Below are positions 25,752 through 36,396 of a stretch of 51,002 nucleotides of DNA, piece by piece; position 1 is the first letter of the stretch; each line of letters opens with the position of its first letter. Under the pieces are notes generated by a model that was not told the origin of the DNA, ran no database searches, and worked only from the letters and a program-made list of their open reading frames with translations. Origin of the DNA: Promicromonospora citrea. GTDB taxonomy: Bacteria > Actinomycetota > Actinomycetes > Actinomycetales > Cellulomonadaceae. The stretch lies in assembly GCF_013004695.1 (NCBI RefSeq), contig NZ_JABEMG010000018.1, positions 1 to 51,002 of the forward strand, read 5' to 3'. The position numbers and the translations under genes were made by a program.

Positions 25752-26165
25752 ATGCCTCTGTCCGAGTACGAGCAGCGGGTGCTGGAGCAGATGGAGCGTG
25801 CTCTGACGTCAGACGACCCGCGCCTGGCGAACACGCTCCAGTCCACCGGTCGCGGTAACGCTCTGCGTTACGTGCTGTCCGGGGCCGGCGTGGTCGTCGG
25901 TCTGCTCCTTCTGGTCGTGGGTGCGGCGACGTCGCAGACCTGGCTCGGGGCCATCGGCTTCGTGCTGATGTTCGCCGGCGTCGTCTTCGCGTTCTTCGGA
26001 CCGCGTAAGAAGCAGGAGGGGCCGGTCGGCGTCGTGGACGACGACGGCACGGTCCAGCCACCGCAGGGAAGGGCCGCACGGCCCCGCAAGCGCCAGGGCA
26101 GCGGGGGCTTCCTCGCCCGCCTGGAGGAGCGCTGGGAGAACCGGCGCAACGAGGGCGGCCGCTGA
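25752..26165 (+). CDS. DUF3040 membrane protein
   Basis: 137 residues. Starts MPLSEYEQRVLEQMERAL, the DUF3040 signature, then two membrane helices (~35-57 and ~64-84), and a basic cytoplasmic tail ending in an Arg/Glu-rich helix. Small actinobacterial membrane protein of unknown role, found in the dinB-mraZ neighbourhood. In the 106-bp gap before it a TATAGT hexamer (25654-25659) could be a -10 box. Confidence 0.88.
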   Translation: MPLSEYEQRVLEQMERALTSDDPRLANTLQSTGRGNALRYVLSGAGVVVGLLLLVVGAATSQTWLGAIGFVLMFAGVVFAFFGPRKKQEGPVGVVDDDGTVQPPQGRAARPRKRQGSGGFLARLEERWENRRNEGGR

Positions 26166-26207
26166 CCGAGCGCAACGCCCGGATCTCGGACTCGCAGAAG
26201 ACTCGAC

Positions 26208-26273
26208 CAGGAGCCGGACCCCACGGGGTCCGGCTCCTGCCGTATTCCTCCGGCGCGCCGTATTCCTCCGGCG
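26208..26273. terminator. 15-bp hairpin followed by two copies of a 17-bp word
   Basis: Arms 26208-26222 and 26225-26239 pair over 15 bp (core GGAGCCGGACC), giving a strong hairpin after the DUF3040 stop. Immediately after come two direct copies of GCCGTATTCCTCCGGCG (26239-26255 and 26257-26273). The unit fills the gap between convergent stops at 26165 and 26303. No T-tract. Confidence 0.75.
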
Positions 26274-26302
26274 TGGCGACGGCCGCGCGGCCGCCGGGTG
26301 GG

Positions 26303-28594
26303 TCAGCGGCCTGCCGGGGCCAGGGCCGTCGCCAGGGCCGCGGTGAGCGCGGCCGTGAGGTCCTCCAGCTCGGCGGCGGTCGGCGGCGTCGAGCGGCGGG
26401 CGTACCGTTCCGCCTCCGCGGCCGCGGCCAGGGCGCCGAGCCGCTCGGTGACGTCGTCGGGCAGCGTGGCGCCCGTGCGGGCGCGCACCTCCTCCGCGAT
26501 CTGCCCGGGCGCCTGGCGCAGGGTGACCGACGGCCCCAGCCGCACACCCTGCTCCGCGAGCACGGCCAGCACGCGCGACCACGCGAGCTCCGGGTCGAGC
26601 ACCTCCGGTGCGGCCCGACGCCGGGTGAGCAGCCAGAACGCGCCGCCCAGCAGCGCGACCACGACGACGGCCGCCAGCACCCACGCCCAGCCCGGCAGCG
26701 TCGCGTCGGACACGCTCCTGCCCCCTGAGGTGTTCGACGACGCCGTGGGCGCCGACTGCTCGGGCTGCTGGCTCGGTCGGCTGCTCGGCACCTCCGGCGC
26801 CCGCGAGGTCGTCGGCGCCGCGCTCGGCAGGCTGCCGGCCTCGGGGTTGGCGTAGGAGGGCAGGGGGCCGGTCTGCACCTGCGGCGTGGGCTCGAACCGC
26901 ACCCAGCCGACGGTCGGGAAGTAGATCTCCGGCCACGCGTGCGAGTCCTGACCCGTGACGCGGTAGCTGCCCTGCCCGTCCGGCCGTCCGGGGAGCCAGC
27001 CGACGCCGATGCGGGCGGGGATGCCCAGGCTGCGCGCCATGACCATCATCGAGAGGGCGTACTGGGTGCAGTAGCCCTCCTTGTCCTGCAGGAAGTCCCA
27101 CACGGTGTCGGACGAGCCGCGGTAGTCGGCGTCGGGGTCGTACACGAACCCCGAGCCGGAGCGCAGGTGGTTCTGCAGTGCCACGGCGGCGTCGAACCGC
27201 GTCGGAGCGTCCCCGGCGATCCGGCGGGCGTAGTCGGCGATGTCCTCGCGGTGCTCGGTGTCCGGCACCTCGGTGTAACCCGCCGAGCGCGGGTCGCCCG
27301 TCCGGGGCACCGCGCGCAGCTGCGCGGGGGTCAGCTGCCGGTCCACGACGCCGACGCGGTACTCGGAGCCCGGCTGCGTGCCGGCCTGGCTGCGGACCTC
27401 GTCGCGCAGCGAGTCGTAGGCCCAGTCGCCCTCGATGTCGACCTGGCGCGGCTCCAGCGGCAGCGGCAGCTCGGCGCCGGTGAGCTGGTCGATGCGCACG
27501 TTCACCTGGCGCACGTCGCCGATGCCGCCCTCTCCGGGCGGTGCCAGCACGGTCGACGGGTCGAAGTCGAGGCCGCCGCTGGGCACGTTGCGGTGGGTCT
27601 GGACGCCGTCGAAGGCCGTGAGGGTCATGACGCGCAGAGGGCCGAGCGGTGTGTCGTCCGGCAGCGTGTACGTCAGCACGGTGTCGCTCGAGCGGGCGCT
27701 CAGCGGCTGGCGCATGTCGAGCTCGGAGGAGAGCTCGACGGTGTCGGACGGCGTCGAGATGAGCTGGTTCCACGTGCCCGCGAGGGCCGGCAGCGCGGCC
27801 GTCCCGTTGGCCACGCCCAGCGACGCGACGGCGACGGCGGCCGCCGTGCCTGCCGTGATCCACGACCGGAACCGCTGGGCGCGACGCACGGCCGCGGAGT
27901 CGGAGCCCGCGACCCTGCCGGGCGTCACGCCCACCGGGTCGACCGTGAGCAGCAGGAGCATCGCCGTGACGCTGACGGCGAAGACGAACCACGGCACCTC
28001 GCCGATCAGCGTGAGCGGCGGCGTCCACAGCAGCAGGAGCGGGATGCCGGCGAAGCCGGGCATCCGGGCGCCTGCGAGGGAGTCGACGACCAGCAGGACC
28101 AGCAAGGTGCCACCCACGGCGACCATGCTGATGGCCTCGTCGGGCCCGACGGGCGCGACCTGAGTGCTCATGGTCTCGGTGGCCTGGCGGAACCGCTCGA
28201 GCACCCGGTCGAGCGCCGCCGGGCCGACGAACGGCTCGAAGCGCTGTCCCGGCCCGCCGTAGCGGGCGAGCAGGAACCAGGACGCGACGAGCGTCGCCGC
28301 CGCGGTGGCGACGAAGGACGCGCTGCCCGAGGCGCGGTCGGCGGCCCGGTCGGCGCTCGGTCCCTGGCCCGCCGCGCGGCGGACGGCCGCGCGGTCGACG
28401 GCGTTGCGCAGGAGCAGGTACCGCACGACGGCGCTGGTCGCGGACACGAGGATGACGCCGACGGTGCCGACCGTGAGCCAGGAGCCGGGGTCGATGACGA
28501 GCGTGAGCGCGTGCATCGACGTGATCACGGCGATCGCGACGAGCACGGAGGAGGCGACGGTGCGGAGCAGCGGTCCGCGGTGGGCGGGGATCAC
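26303..28594 (-). CDS. Transglutaminase-like membrane protein (DUF3488/TgpA type)
   Basis: 763 residues. The N-terminal ~290 residues hold about six membrane helices; an extracytoplasmic transglutaminase core follows with Cys in KEGYCTQYALSM, His in DSHAWPEIYFPTVGW and the third residue in VRFEPTPQ, where Glu replaces the usual Asp. A Ser/Pro-rich linker, a last membrane helix (WAWVLAAVVVVALLGGAFWL) and a DUF4129-like cytoplasmic tail complete the TgpA-type layout. GTG at 28594 overlaps the DUF58 stop. Third gene of the MoxR-DUF58-transglutaminase operon, whose biochemical role is not settled. Confidence 0.92.
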   Translation of the reverse strand: MIPAHRGPLLRTVASSVLVAIAVITSMHALTLVIDPGSWLTVGTVGVILVSATSAVVRYLLLRNAVDRAAVRRAAGQGPSADRAADRASGSASFVATAAATLVASWFLLARYGGPGQRFEPFVGPAALDRVLERFRQATETMSTQVAPVGPDEAISMVAVGGTLLVLLVVDSLAGARMPGFAGIPLLLLWTPPLTLIGEVPWFVFAVSVTAMLLLLTVDPVGVTPGRVAGSDSAAVRRAQRFRSWITAGTAAAVAVASLGVANGTAALPALAGTWNQLISTPSDTVELSSELDMRQPLSARSSDTVLTYTLPDDTPLGPLRVMTLTAFDGVQTHRNVPSGGLDFDPSTVLAPPGEGGIGDVRQVNVRIDQLTGAELPLPLEPRQVDIEGDWAYDSLRDEVRSQAGTQPGSEYRVGVVDRQLTPAQLRAVPRTGDPRSAGYTEVPDTEHREDIADYARRIAGDAPTRFDAAVALQNHLRSGSGFVYDPDADYRGSSDTVWDFLQDKEGYCTQYALSMMVMARSLGIPARIGVGWLPGRPDGQGSYRVTGQDSHAWPEIYFPTVGWVRFEPTPQVQTGPLPSYANPEAGSLPSAAPTTSRAPEVPSSRPSQQPEQSAPTASSNTSGGRSVSDATLPGWAWVLAAVVVVALLGGAFWLLTRRRAAPEVLDPELAWSRVLAVLAEQGVRLGPSVTLRQAPGQIAEEVRARTGATLPDDVTERLGALAAAAEAERYARRSTPPTAAELEDLTAALTAALATALAPAGR

Positions 28595-29940
28595 AGCGCA
28601 CGCTCCGCGAGCAGGGCCCAGGCACGTTCTGGGTCGGTACGGGACGGGGTGGTGCTGACGTGCCAGCCGGAGGCGCGCAGCTCGGCGGACGTCTCGTCGA
28701 GCTCGTGGCGGAAGCCCTCGCCCCGCGGCTCGACGAGGAGCGCCCAGCACGTGCCCTCGGCGCCGAGGGCGGCGAGGCTGCGCCGCGCCTCGGGGTCGTG
28801 GGGCCCGAGCACGGCGACGACGATCTCGCCGGCGGTGCGCGCGAGCCGCAGCGCCTGGGCGGTCCTTGCGGTGGCCTGGTGGCCCTCCGCGGAACCGCGG
28901 TGCCCGCTCACGTCGACGCAGGCGTCGAGGATCGCGGCCCGGCTGGCCCGGGTGGTGGCGAACCGCGCGCTCTCGAGCGTCGGGGCCACGGTGGTGGTCA
29001 CGAGGCGGGTCGGGTGCCCGGCGTCGAGGAACGACGTCGCGACAGAGGCGGCGAGCTCGACGGCCCACTCGCCGTCGTCGACGGCGGCGGGGCGGCGCAG
29101 GCCGGTCGCGTCCTGCCAGTGCGGCAGCAGCGAGCGGTCGAGCAGCACGGTGACGGGGCGCACGCCCGCGCTCTCGTCGGCACGCACCATGAGCTGGCCG
29201 CGCCGGGCGGCGCTGGCCCAGTGCACCCGGCGCGGGTCGTCGCCCGCGACGTACTCGCGCAGCACGGAGTCGTCGGTCGACTGCAGCCGGGCGCCGGTGG
29301 CGGAGTGGTCGACGTCGCCGACCGACCGCGTGCGCACGGCGAGCTCGACGGTGCGCGGCCACACGGGTACGTGCGTCGCGCTGCCGAGCGGCTGGGTGGC
29401 GCGGACCAGGCCGAAGACGTCGGTGCGCGTGGTGAGCAGGGGGCCGAGCGGCCAGCGCCCGCGGCGGGTGGGTGTGAGCGTGTAGTGCACCGCGATGCGG
29501 TCGGCCCGCGCGGAGACACGCGCCCTGATGCCCTGGTGGCCCGCCAGCTCGTGCGCCGCCTGCTCGGACAGCCGCAGCCGGGACAGCCGCTCGTAGGCGG
29601 CGCCGCTGGTCTGCCGCGCCGCGACGAGCAGGCCGACCTCCGCCGTCCGGTCCCGGACCACGGGGTTGGGGGACACGGTGCGCGTCACGCGCAGCGCGCC
29701 GCGGCCGGACTCGAGCCGCTGGGTGCCGATGACCACCCACGCGACCCCGACGGCGAGCAGCGCGGCCGCGCCCAGCCCGACGAGGTGCGGGAGGGTGAGC
29801 ACGAGCCCGAGCGGCACGAGCGCGACGCCGAGGACGCTCGCCCCGACGCCGCGCGAGGTCAGGCGGACCCTGCTGATGCGGGCGAGGGTCTCGCGCCAGG
29901 TCGAGCGTGCGGGCCGGCGAGCGGTCGTGGGGGATGACAT
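28591..29940 (-). CDS. DUF58 domain protein (MoxR-associated)
   Basis: 449 residues. Two membrane helices near the N-terminus (~30-75), then a beta-rich segment (TRRGRWPLGPLLTTRTDVFGL) and the DUF58 motif STDDSVLREYVAGDDPRRVHWASAARRGQLMVR, leading into a VWA-like region (VTVLLDRSLL). Known to occur between moxR and transglutaminase genes; thought to be a MoxR client. Starts 19 nt after the moxR stop and overlaps the next gene. Confidence 0.92.
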   Translation of the reverse strand: MSSPTTARRPARSTWRETLARISRVRLTSRGVGASVLGVALVPLGLVLTLPHLVGLGAAALLAVGVAWVVIGTQRLESGRGALRVTRTVSPNPVVRDRTAEVGLLVAARQTSGAAYERLSRLRLSEQAAHELAGHQGIRARVSARADRIAVHYTLTPTRRGRWPLGPLLTTRTDVFGLVRATQPLGSATHVPVWPRTVELAVRTRSVGDVDHSATGARLQSTDDSVLREYVAGDDPRRVHWASAARRGQLMVRADESAGVRPVTVLLDRSLLPHWQDATGLRRPAAVDDGEWAVELAASVATSFLDAGHPTRLVTTTVAPTLESARFATTRASRAAILDACVDVSGHRGSAEGHQATARTAQALRLARTAGEIVVAVLGPHDPEARRSLAALGAEGTCWALLVEPRGEGFRHELDETSAELRASGWHVSTTPSRTDPERAWALLAERAL

Positions 29941-29959
29941 GCGTCCGTCGCCCGGCCGC

Positions 29960-31006
<1,047 letters not shown>

Positions 31007-31352
31007 GAAAAGAGACCTCCATCGGCCGGGGTAGTCAGGCCGCTCTCTGGCGCGCGAGCGCGCGGGCTGGACCCGGGCGGCTGTGGCTCGCCCGGCTGGT
31101 CCAGCGTAGTAGAGATGTAAAGCACTCTGTTGTCTGCGTCACGCGGTCTTCACAGTTCCCGGGGCGGTTTTTGCCCCGGCCCCACGGCACCGCCACCACC
31201 TCCGGCCAGGCGCGGGACGATGCGGCTCAGGGTTGGACCGACCCGACATTCCGCGCCGCGCCGGACATGAATTTACTCCACTCACTCTTTACCTCTTTGA
31301 CCTGCGCATTGAGGCCGCCTGGGTAGTTCTCCCCACGGTTTTTCCGAGTGTG

Positions 31353-31378
31353 GTGGTGGAAAGTGGAGTAGCGTGGAG
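31353..31378 (+). promoter_or_regulatory. MraZ-box repeats upstream of mraZ
   Basis: GTGGTG, GTGGAG and GTGGAG begin at 31353, 31363 and 31373, a strict 10-nt period like the direct repeats that MraZ binds upstream of its own operon. They lie 30-55 nt before the mraZ start. The rest of the 401-bp gap (31007-31407) holds no gene; TTGACC at 31297-31302 is a possible -35, but no convincing -10 follows. The stretch is less GC-rich than its surroundings. Confidence 0.6.
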
Positions 31379-31407
31379 TATGCGGGAGCGAGAGGAGGTG
31401 TCGGCCC

Positions 31408-31878
31408 ATGGCTGCGATGACGGAAGGATTCGCGGGTCTGGGCCTGCTCCTCGGGACGTACACCCCGAAGCTGGACGAGAAGGGCCGCCTGATCCTTCCC
31501 GCCAAGTTCCGGGGTCGTCTGTCCAGCGGTCTGGTCATGACCAAAGGGCAGGAACGGTGCCTCTTTCTTCTCCCGATGGACGAGTTCCAGCAGATCTACG
31601 CGCAGATCCGGCAGGCGCCGGTGACGAGCAAGGCTGCACGGGACTACACGCGAAACTTCCTGGCGGGAGCGAGCGACGAGGTACCGGACAAGCAGGGCAG
31701 GGTCTCCATCCCGACGCACCTGCGCGAGTACGCCGGCCTGGATCGCGAGGTGGTCGTGATCGGGGTCGGCACCCGCGTGGAGGTGTGGGACGCACAGGCC
31801 TGGGCCACCTATCAGGAGGAGACCGAACCCGACTACATCGACCAGGCCGAGGAGATCTTCCCCGGGCTGAGCTTCTAG
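31408..31878 (+). CDS. mraZ: Transcriptional regulator MraZ
   Basis: 156 residues with two SpoVT/AbrB-like halves: [17 protein letters not shown] and [19 protein letters not shown]. It binds DNA repeats in its own promoter and regulates the division/cell-wall cluster. ATG at 31408 is 8 nt after AGGAGGT; an ATG at 31417 is possible. First gene of mraZ-rsmH-ftsL-ftsI. Confidence 0.95.
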   Translation: MAAMTEGFAGLGLLLGTYTPKLDEKGRLILPAKFRGRLSSGLVMTKGQERCLFLLPMDEFQQIYAQIRQAPVTSKAARDYTRNFLAGASDEVPDKQGRVSIPTHLREYAGLDREVVVIGVGTRVEVWDAQAWATYQEETEPDYIDQAEEIFPGLSF

Positions 31879-32030
31879 GCCGGCCGTACGGTCAGGCCTC
31901 CTCCCGCAGGATCCGGCGCACTTCCCCGCCGCCGGAACCGTGCGGAGGGAGACCTGACCGGACGGCAGGGAGGCCGAGCGGGAGACGAGCAGGGGACGAC
32001 CACGACGACGACGCAGGAGAGGAGGCACCG

Positions 32031-33116
32031 ATGAACGCGACACAGGACCGGCCCGGCACGACGGGGGACGCCGCCGGCCGCCACCTCCCGGTGCTGCTCC
32101 AGCGCTGCGTCGACCTGCTCGCCCCCGCGCTCGCGGCGCCGGGCTCCGTGCTGGTCGACTGCACCCTCGGCATGGGCGGCCACACGGAGGCCGTGCTGGA
32201 GCAGGTGCCGACGGCACGGGTGATCGGCATCGACCGCGACCCGCAGGCGCTGGCCCTCGCGGGCGTGCGGCTGGCCCGGTTCGGCGACCGCTTCACGCCC
32301 GTGCACGCGGTGTACGACGAGATCGGCGACGTGGTCGACGAGCACGCCGGCGGCTCCGTCCAGGGCGTGCTCATGGACCTCGGGGTCTCCTCGCTCCAGC
32401 TCGACGAGGCGGACCGCGGCTTTGCCTACGCCCAGGACGCCCCGCTCGACATGCGGATGGACCCGACGACAGGACCCACGGCGGCGGACGTGCTCAACAC
32501 GTACGACGAGCGTGACCTGGCGCGGATCCTGCGGGAGTACGGCGAGGAGCGGTTCGCGGGGAAGATCGCGCGGGCCGTCGTGCGGCGCCGGGCCGAGCGG
32601 GCCTGGGACCGCAGCGGCGAGCTCGTCGAGCTGCTGCGGGCCACCATCCCCGCCGCGACCCGCAAGACCGGCGGCCACCCGGCCAAGCGCACCTTCCAGG
32701 CGCTGCGCATCGAGGTGAACGGCGAGCTCGAGGTGCTCGAGCGCGCCGTGCCCGCCGCGGTCGAGGCGCTCGCGGTGGACGGCCGGATCGTCGTCGAGTC
32801 GTACCACTCCCTGGAGGACCGGATCGTCAAGCGCGTGATCGCGCGGGGCACGACGTCGTCCGCGCCGCCCGGGCTGCCGGTCGAGCCGGAGACCCACCGG
32901 CCGTACCTCGAGGCGCTCACCCGGGGCGCCGAGGAGGCGGACGCGGTCGAGCTCGAGCGCAACCCGCGCTCGGCCTCGGTGCGCCTGCGCGCCGCGCGCC
33001 GCCTGCGGCCGACGCCGGAGCACCTGCTCGACCCCGCAGGGAAGGCCGCAGGGAAGACCGCACGGAAGAACCAGCACCACCCCCAGCACGACACAGCGAA
33101 GGAGGACCGCCGATGA
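32031..33116 (+). CDS. rsmH: 16S rRNA m4C1402 methyltransferase RsmH (MraW)
   Basis: 361 residues. SAM-binding [14 protein letters not shown] and GIDRDPQAL, RsmH motifs [38 protein letters not shown] and [12 protein letters not shown]. Methylates N4 of C1402 in the ribosomal P site. Lys/His-rich tail beyond the usual end. ATG at 32031 preceded by AGGAGAGGAGG; the stop overlaps the ftsL start. The 152-nt gap after mraZ contains no gene. Confidence 0.95.
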   Translation: MNATQDRPGTTGDAAGRHLPVLLQRCVDLLAPALAAPGSVLVDCTLGMGGHTEAVLEQVPTARVIGIDRDPQALALAGVRLARFGDRFTPVHAVYDEIGDVVDEHAGGSVQGVLMDLGVSSLQLDEADRGFAYAQDAPLDMRMDPTTGPTAADVLNTYDERDLARILREYGEERFAGKIARAVVRRRAERAWDRSGELVELLRATIPAATRKTGGHPAKRTFQALRIEVNGELEVLERAVPAAVEALAVDGRIVVESYHSLEDRIVKRVIARGTTSSAPPGLPVEPETHRPYLEALTRGAEEADAVELERNPRSASVRLRAARRLRPTPEHLLDPAGKAAGKTARKNQHHPQHDTAKEDRR

Positions 33117-33553
33117 GCGCCGTGAACGCCGCGACGGCCCGTGCCGCCCGTCCCGCCGAGCTGCCGCGTACCCGCCGGGCCCCGCTGACCGCGATCTCCG
33201 GGGGCGCCGCCCGCCGGGGGAGTCGCCTCGACATCGTCCGCGCGCCGCTGTACTCGAAGAGCCGTGTGCCGTTCTTCGCGCTGTGCGCCACGCTGATGAT
33301 CCTGTCGCTCGTCGCGGTGCTCGTGCTGAACACCACGCTCGCGCGCGGCTCCTACGAGATGGCGCACCTGCAGGGTGAGGTGGCGCAGACCGCCCAGGAC
33401 GTGCAGGGCCTCCAGGAGGACCTGCGGGCGGCCGAGCGGGACCTGCCCGCGAAGGCGCGCGACCTGGGCATGGTCCCCGCGGAGAACCCCACCATGGTGA
33501 GCCTGCGTACCGGCAAGGTGGTGACGGGTACGGACGAGGGGACGGACGAGTGA
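33113..33553 (+). CDS. ftsL: FtsL-like division protein
   Basis: 146 residues: basic cytoplasmic N-terminus (~55), one membrane helix ([20 protein letters not shown]), and a periplasmic coiled-coil segment ([26 protein letters not shown]), then [19 protein letters not shown], the pattern seen in actinobacterial FtsL-like proteins before ftsI. Part of the FtsQLB activator of septal wall synthesis. Overlaps both neighbours by 4 nt. Confidence 0.85.
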   Translation: MSAVNAATARAARPAELPRTRRAPLTAISGGAARRGSRLDIVRAPLYSKSRVPFFALCATLMILSLVAVLVLNTTLARGSYEMAHLQGEVAQTAQDVQGLQEDLRAAERDLPAKARDLGMVPAENPTMVSLRTGKVVTGTDEGTDE

Positions 33554-35655
33554 CCCGGCCGACGTCGGACCCGGGCCGGCAGCGCACCCCGTCGGGGCGC
33601 GCTGCCGGCCCGCGTTCCACGCCGTCCCGGGGTGCCCAGCCGCGCTCGGGACAACCGCGCTCCGCCCAGCCCCGGTCGCCCCAGCCTCGTAAGGCCCAGC
33701 CGCGCAAGGCCGAGCCCCGATCGTCCCAGCCGCGCAAGGGCGAGTCCCGCAAGGCCGAGCCGCGCAAGGCCCAGCCCGCGCCGCGCAAGGCCGCCCCCGC
33801 GAAGCAGGCCCGCCGGAGCGCCACCACGCGCACCCCGGCCCCGCCGCCGTCCCGTCCCGCGCGCTCGCGCGTCGCGCGGCCGCTGCCGCCGCGCCCGGGC
33901 CGGCCCGAGATCCGGCAGCGCTGGCTCGTCGGCGTCGCGGCGGTGGTCGTGCTCGTGTTCCTGGTGCGGCTCGTGCACGTACAGATCATCGAGGGGCCGA
34001 GCCTGGCCGCTCAGGCCGAGGCGAAGCGCACCGCCACGGCGGTCACGCCGGCGCACCGCGGCGACATCACGGACGCGAACGGCGTCGTGCTGGCCACGTC
34101 GGTGGACCGCTACACCGTGGTCGCCGACCCGAAGGCCATCAAGGACTTCCGCGGCGCGGGCCGTCCCACCGTGGACGGCAAGGAGGTGCAGGACGGCGCG
34201 CTCGGCATCGCCCAGCTGCTCGCGCCGGTGCTCGACGTGCCCAAGAACGAGCTCGCGGCGCAGCTCGTGGGCGAGTCGCGGTACCGGGTGCTCGCGAAGA
34301 ACGTCGTGCCGGAGGTGCAGCGCGCCATCGCGGAGCTCAAGATCCGGGCGTACGTGCGCACCGACCTCACCTCGCGGCGCACCTACCCGTCGGGCACGGT
34401 CGCGGGCTCGCTGGTCGGCTTCGTCGACGACGAGCAGTCCGGCCAGGGCGGCATCGAGGCGGCGTACGACGAGCTGCTGTCCGGCACGGAGGGCCAGGAC
34501 ACCTACGAGCGCAGCCTCGACGGGCTGCGCATCCCGGCGGCGGGCCAGGAGTCCGTCCCCGCGGTGCCGGGCCACGACGTGCAGCTCTCCCTCGTGCACG
34601 ACATCCAGTGGAAGGCGCAGGACGCGATCGACGAGGCGCAGCGCAAGACCGGCGCGGAGTACGGCATCGCGATCGTGCAGGACACGCGCACGGGCGAGCT
34701 CGTGGCGCTCGCGGACTCGGGCGCCGTCGACCCGAACGACCGGTCGACGGCCGCCGTCGCCGCAGGGTCGCGGGCGGTCAAGGACGTGTTCGACCCGGGC
34801 TCGACCGGCAAGGTGATCACCATGGCTGCGGCGCTCGAGGCGGGCCACTGGACGCCGGAGAGCAAGTTCACCGTGCCGTACAGCTTCACGACGCCGAACG
34901 GCCAGACCTTCCACGACTCGCACCACCACCCGACGCAGCGGCTCACGCTCACGGGCGTGCTCGCGCAGTCGTCGAACACCGGGACGGTGCAGGTCGGCGA
35001 GAAGATCCCGCTGCAGGAGCGCCAGGACTATCTGGAGAAGTTCGGCTTCGGGCAGCCGACCGGCCTGGGCCTGCCGGGCGAGTCGGTGGGGCTCATGCCG
35101 CCCGCCGACGTCGCCGACTGGGACGGCCGCACGCGGTACACGGTGCTGTTCGGGCAGGGCCTGTCGGTCAACGCGATGCAGGCGACCAGCGTGTTCTCGA
35201 CGGTCGCCAACGGCGGCGTGCGGCTGACGCCGACGCTGCTCAAGGGCTCGACCAGCCCGGACGGCACGTGGACGCCCGTCGAGCGGCCCGCGGGGGAGCG
35301 GGTGATCTCCGAGGACACCGCCGACACGCTGCTGCGCATGATGGAGGCCGTCACGGAGGACGGCGGCACCGGCGTCAACGCCGTCGTGCCGGGCTACCGC
35401 GTGGCCGGCAAGACCGGTACCGCGCAGATGCCGGCCGGCAAGGGTGGCTGGACCTACATGGCGTCGTTCATCGGCGTCGCACCCGCCGACGACCCGCGGT
35501 ACACCGTCGCGGTCTTCCTCAAGAGCCCGCGCAGCTCGATCTTCGGTGGGGAGGTCGCCGCCCCGGTGTTCAGCGACATCATGGGCTTCACGCTGCAGAA
35601 GATGGACGTGCCGCCGAGCACGGAGCCGGCGCGCCCCTTCGACACCGAGTGGTAG
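33550..35655 (+). CDS. ftsI: Penicillin-binding protein FtsI/PBP3 (septal transpeptidase)
   Basis: 701 residues. A long basic N-terminal tail (~1-120) contains about ten 4-5-residue QPR(S/K)-type repeats, then a membrane helix (~125-147), the PBP dimerisation domain, and the transpeptidase: S418-T-G-K421 (nucleophile Ser and Lys), S474-S-N476, and K621-T-G. Crosslinks septal peptidoglycan. GTG at 33550 overlaps the ftsL stop. The gene ends 1 nt before a convergent TetR stop, and murE, the usual next gene, is absent. Confidence 0.93.
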   Translation: MTRPTSDPGRQRTPSGRAAGPRSTPSRGAQPRSGQPRSAQPRSPQPRKAQPRKAEPRSSQPRKGESRKAEPRKAQPAPRKAAPAKQARRSATTRTPAPPPSRPARSRVARPLPPRPGRPEIRQRWLVGVAAVVVLVFLVRLVHVQIIEGPSLAAQAEAKRTATAVTPAHRGDITDANGVVLATSVDRYTVVADPKAIKDFRGAGRPTVDGKEVQDGALGIAQLLAPVLDVPKNELAAQLVGESRYRVLAKNVVPEVQRAIAELKIRAYVRTDLTSRRTYPSGTVAGSLVGFVDDEQSGQGGIEAAYDELLSGTEGQDTYERSLDGLRIPAAGQESVPAVPGHDVQLSLVHDIQWKAQDAIDEAQRKTGAEYGIAIVQDTRTGELVALADSGAVDPNDRSTAAVAAGSRAVKDVFDPGSTGKVITMAAALEAGHWTPESKFTVPYSFTTPNGQTFHDSHHHPTQRLTLTGVLAQSSNTGTVQVGEKIPLQERQDYLEKFGFGQPTGLGLPGESVGLMPPADVADWDGRTRYTVLFGQGLSVNAMQATSVFSTVANGGVRLTPTLLKGSTSPDGTWTPVERPAGERVISEDTADTLLRMMEAVTEDGGTGVNAVVPGYRVAGKTGTAQMPAGKGGWTYMASFIGVAPADDPRYTVAVFLKSPRSSIFGGEVAAPVFSDIMGFTLQKMDVPPSTEPARPFDTEW

Positions 35656-35656
35656 G

Positions 35657-36304
35657 TCAGTCCTCGACGACGAGGTCCACCGGACCGCCGAGGGTGGCCG
35701 TGAGGATCGACTCGATCGCCGCGGCGGTCGCCGCGGCGAGGTCGACGGCGTCGGGGTCGAGCAGCCACTGCAGCTGCAGGCCGTCCATGACGGCGATGAC
35801 GGCGGCCGCCGTGCGCTCGGCCTCGCCGTCGCGCAGGGACACGTCGCGCTCGGCGGCGACGTCACGCACCGCCTGGGAGATCTCGCCGCGCAGCACGGAG
35901 AAGCGCTCGGCGACCCACGACGAGGCGGGGTGCCCGTCGGTGACCGACTCGCCGGTGAGCACGGCGTAGGCCTGCACGATGCCGCGCCGGTCCGCGTTGA
36001 GGCGCGCGGTGAGCACGAGGTGGCGGAACAGGTCCATGCCGCCGGGGATGTGCTTGCCCTCCAGGTGCTGCACGTCGACCCGGTCGCGGTACTCGAGCAC
36101 CTCCCACAGCAGCTTGTCCTTGCTGCCGAAGTGGTGCAGCACCCCGGCGTGGGTGATGCCGACCTGCGCGGCGACGTCGCCGAGCGAGCCCTGGTGGTAG
36201 CCCTTCGAGCCGAAGACCCGCGTGGCGGCCGCCAGGATCTCCTCCCGGCGGCGGGCGCGGCTGGGCCGCGTGGTCTTGGGTGCCTGCTCCGTCGTCTCGG
36301 CCAT
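35657..36304 (-). CDS. TetR-family regulator of the GH3/ABC operon
   Basis: 215 residues. Helix-turn-helix GSLGDVAAQVGITHAGVLHHFGSKDKLL near residue 40; C-terminal ligand domain of the TetR_C_6-like kind. ATG at 36304 (MAETTEQ) has AGGA upstream; an in-frame start at 36403 would lie beyond the operator and inside the divergent gene. The palindrome at 36332-36351 lies 27 nt upstream and in front of the GH3 gene, so it probably represses both. Its stop is 1 nt from the ftsI stop. Confidence 0.88.
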   Translation of the reverse strand: MAETTEQAPKTTRPSRARRREEILAAATRVFGSKGYHQGSLGDVAAQVGITHAGVLHHFGSKDKLLWEVLEYRDRVDVQHLEGKHIPGGMDLFRHLVLTARLNADRRGIVQAYAVLTGESVTDGHPASSWVAERFSVLRGEISQAVRDVAAERDVSLRDGEAERTAAAVIAVMDGLQLQWLLDPDAVDLAAATAAAIESILTATLGGPVDLVVED

Positions 36305-36331
36305 GTCCTGAGGATAGCCCGAGATCCGGGG

Positions 36332-36351
36332 CTTACTAACCGGTAAGTAAG
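36332..36351. promoter_or_regulatory. TetR operator between regulator and GH3 gene
   Basis: CTTACT-N8-AGTAAG, with central ACCGGT, is symmetric at 18 of 20 positions and lies in the 92-bp divergent gap. The TTACT..AGTAA form is typical of TetR-family operators. Binding by the adjacent regulator is inferred. Confidence 0.75.
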
Positions 36352-36396
36352 TGTGGTTGAATGCGGTCAGCCGTCCACCGTTGAACGGAGAAGCCG

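Noticed and set aside
26303-29740. 1145-codon frame suggesting a fusion of DUF58 and transglutaminase
   Set aside because: The upstream part is an out-of-frame read of DUF58; the two proteins are separate genes with a GTGA overlap at 28591-28594.
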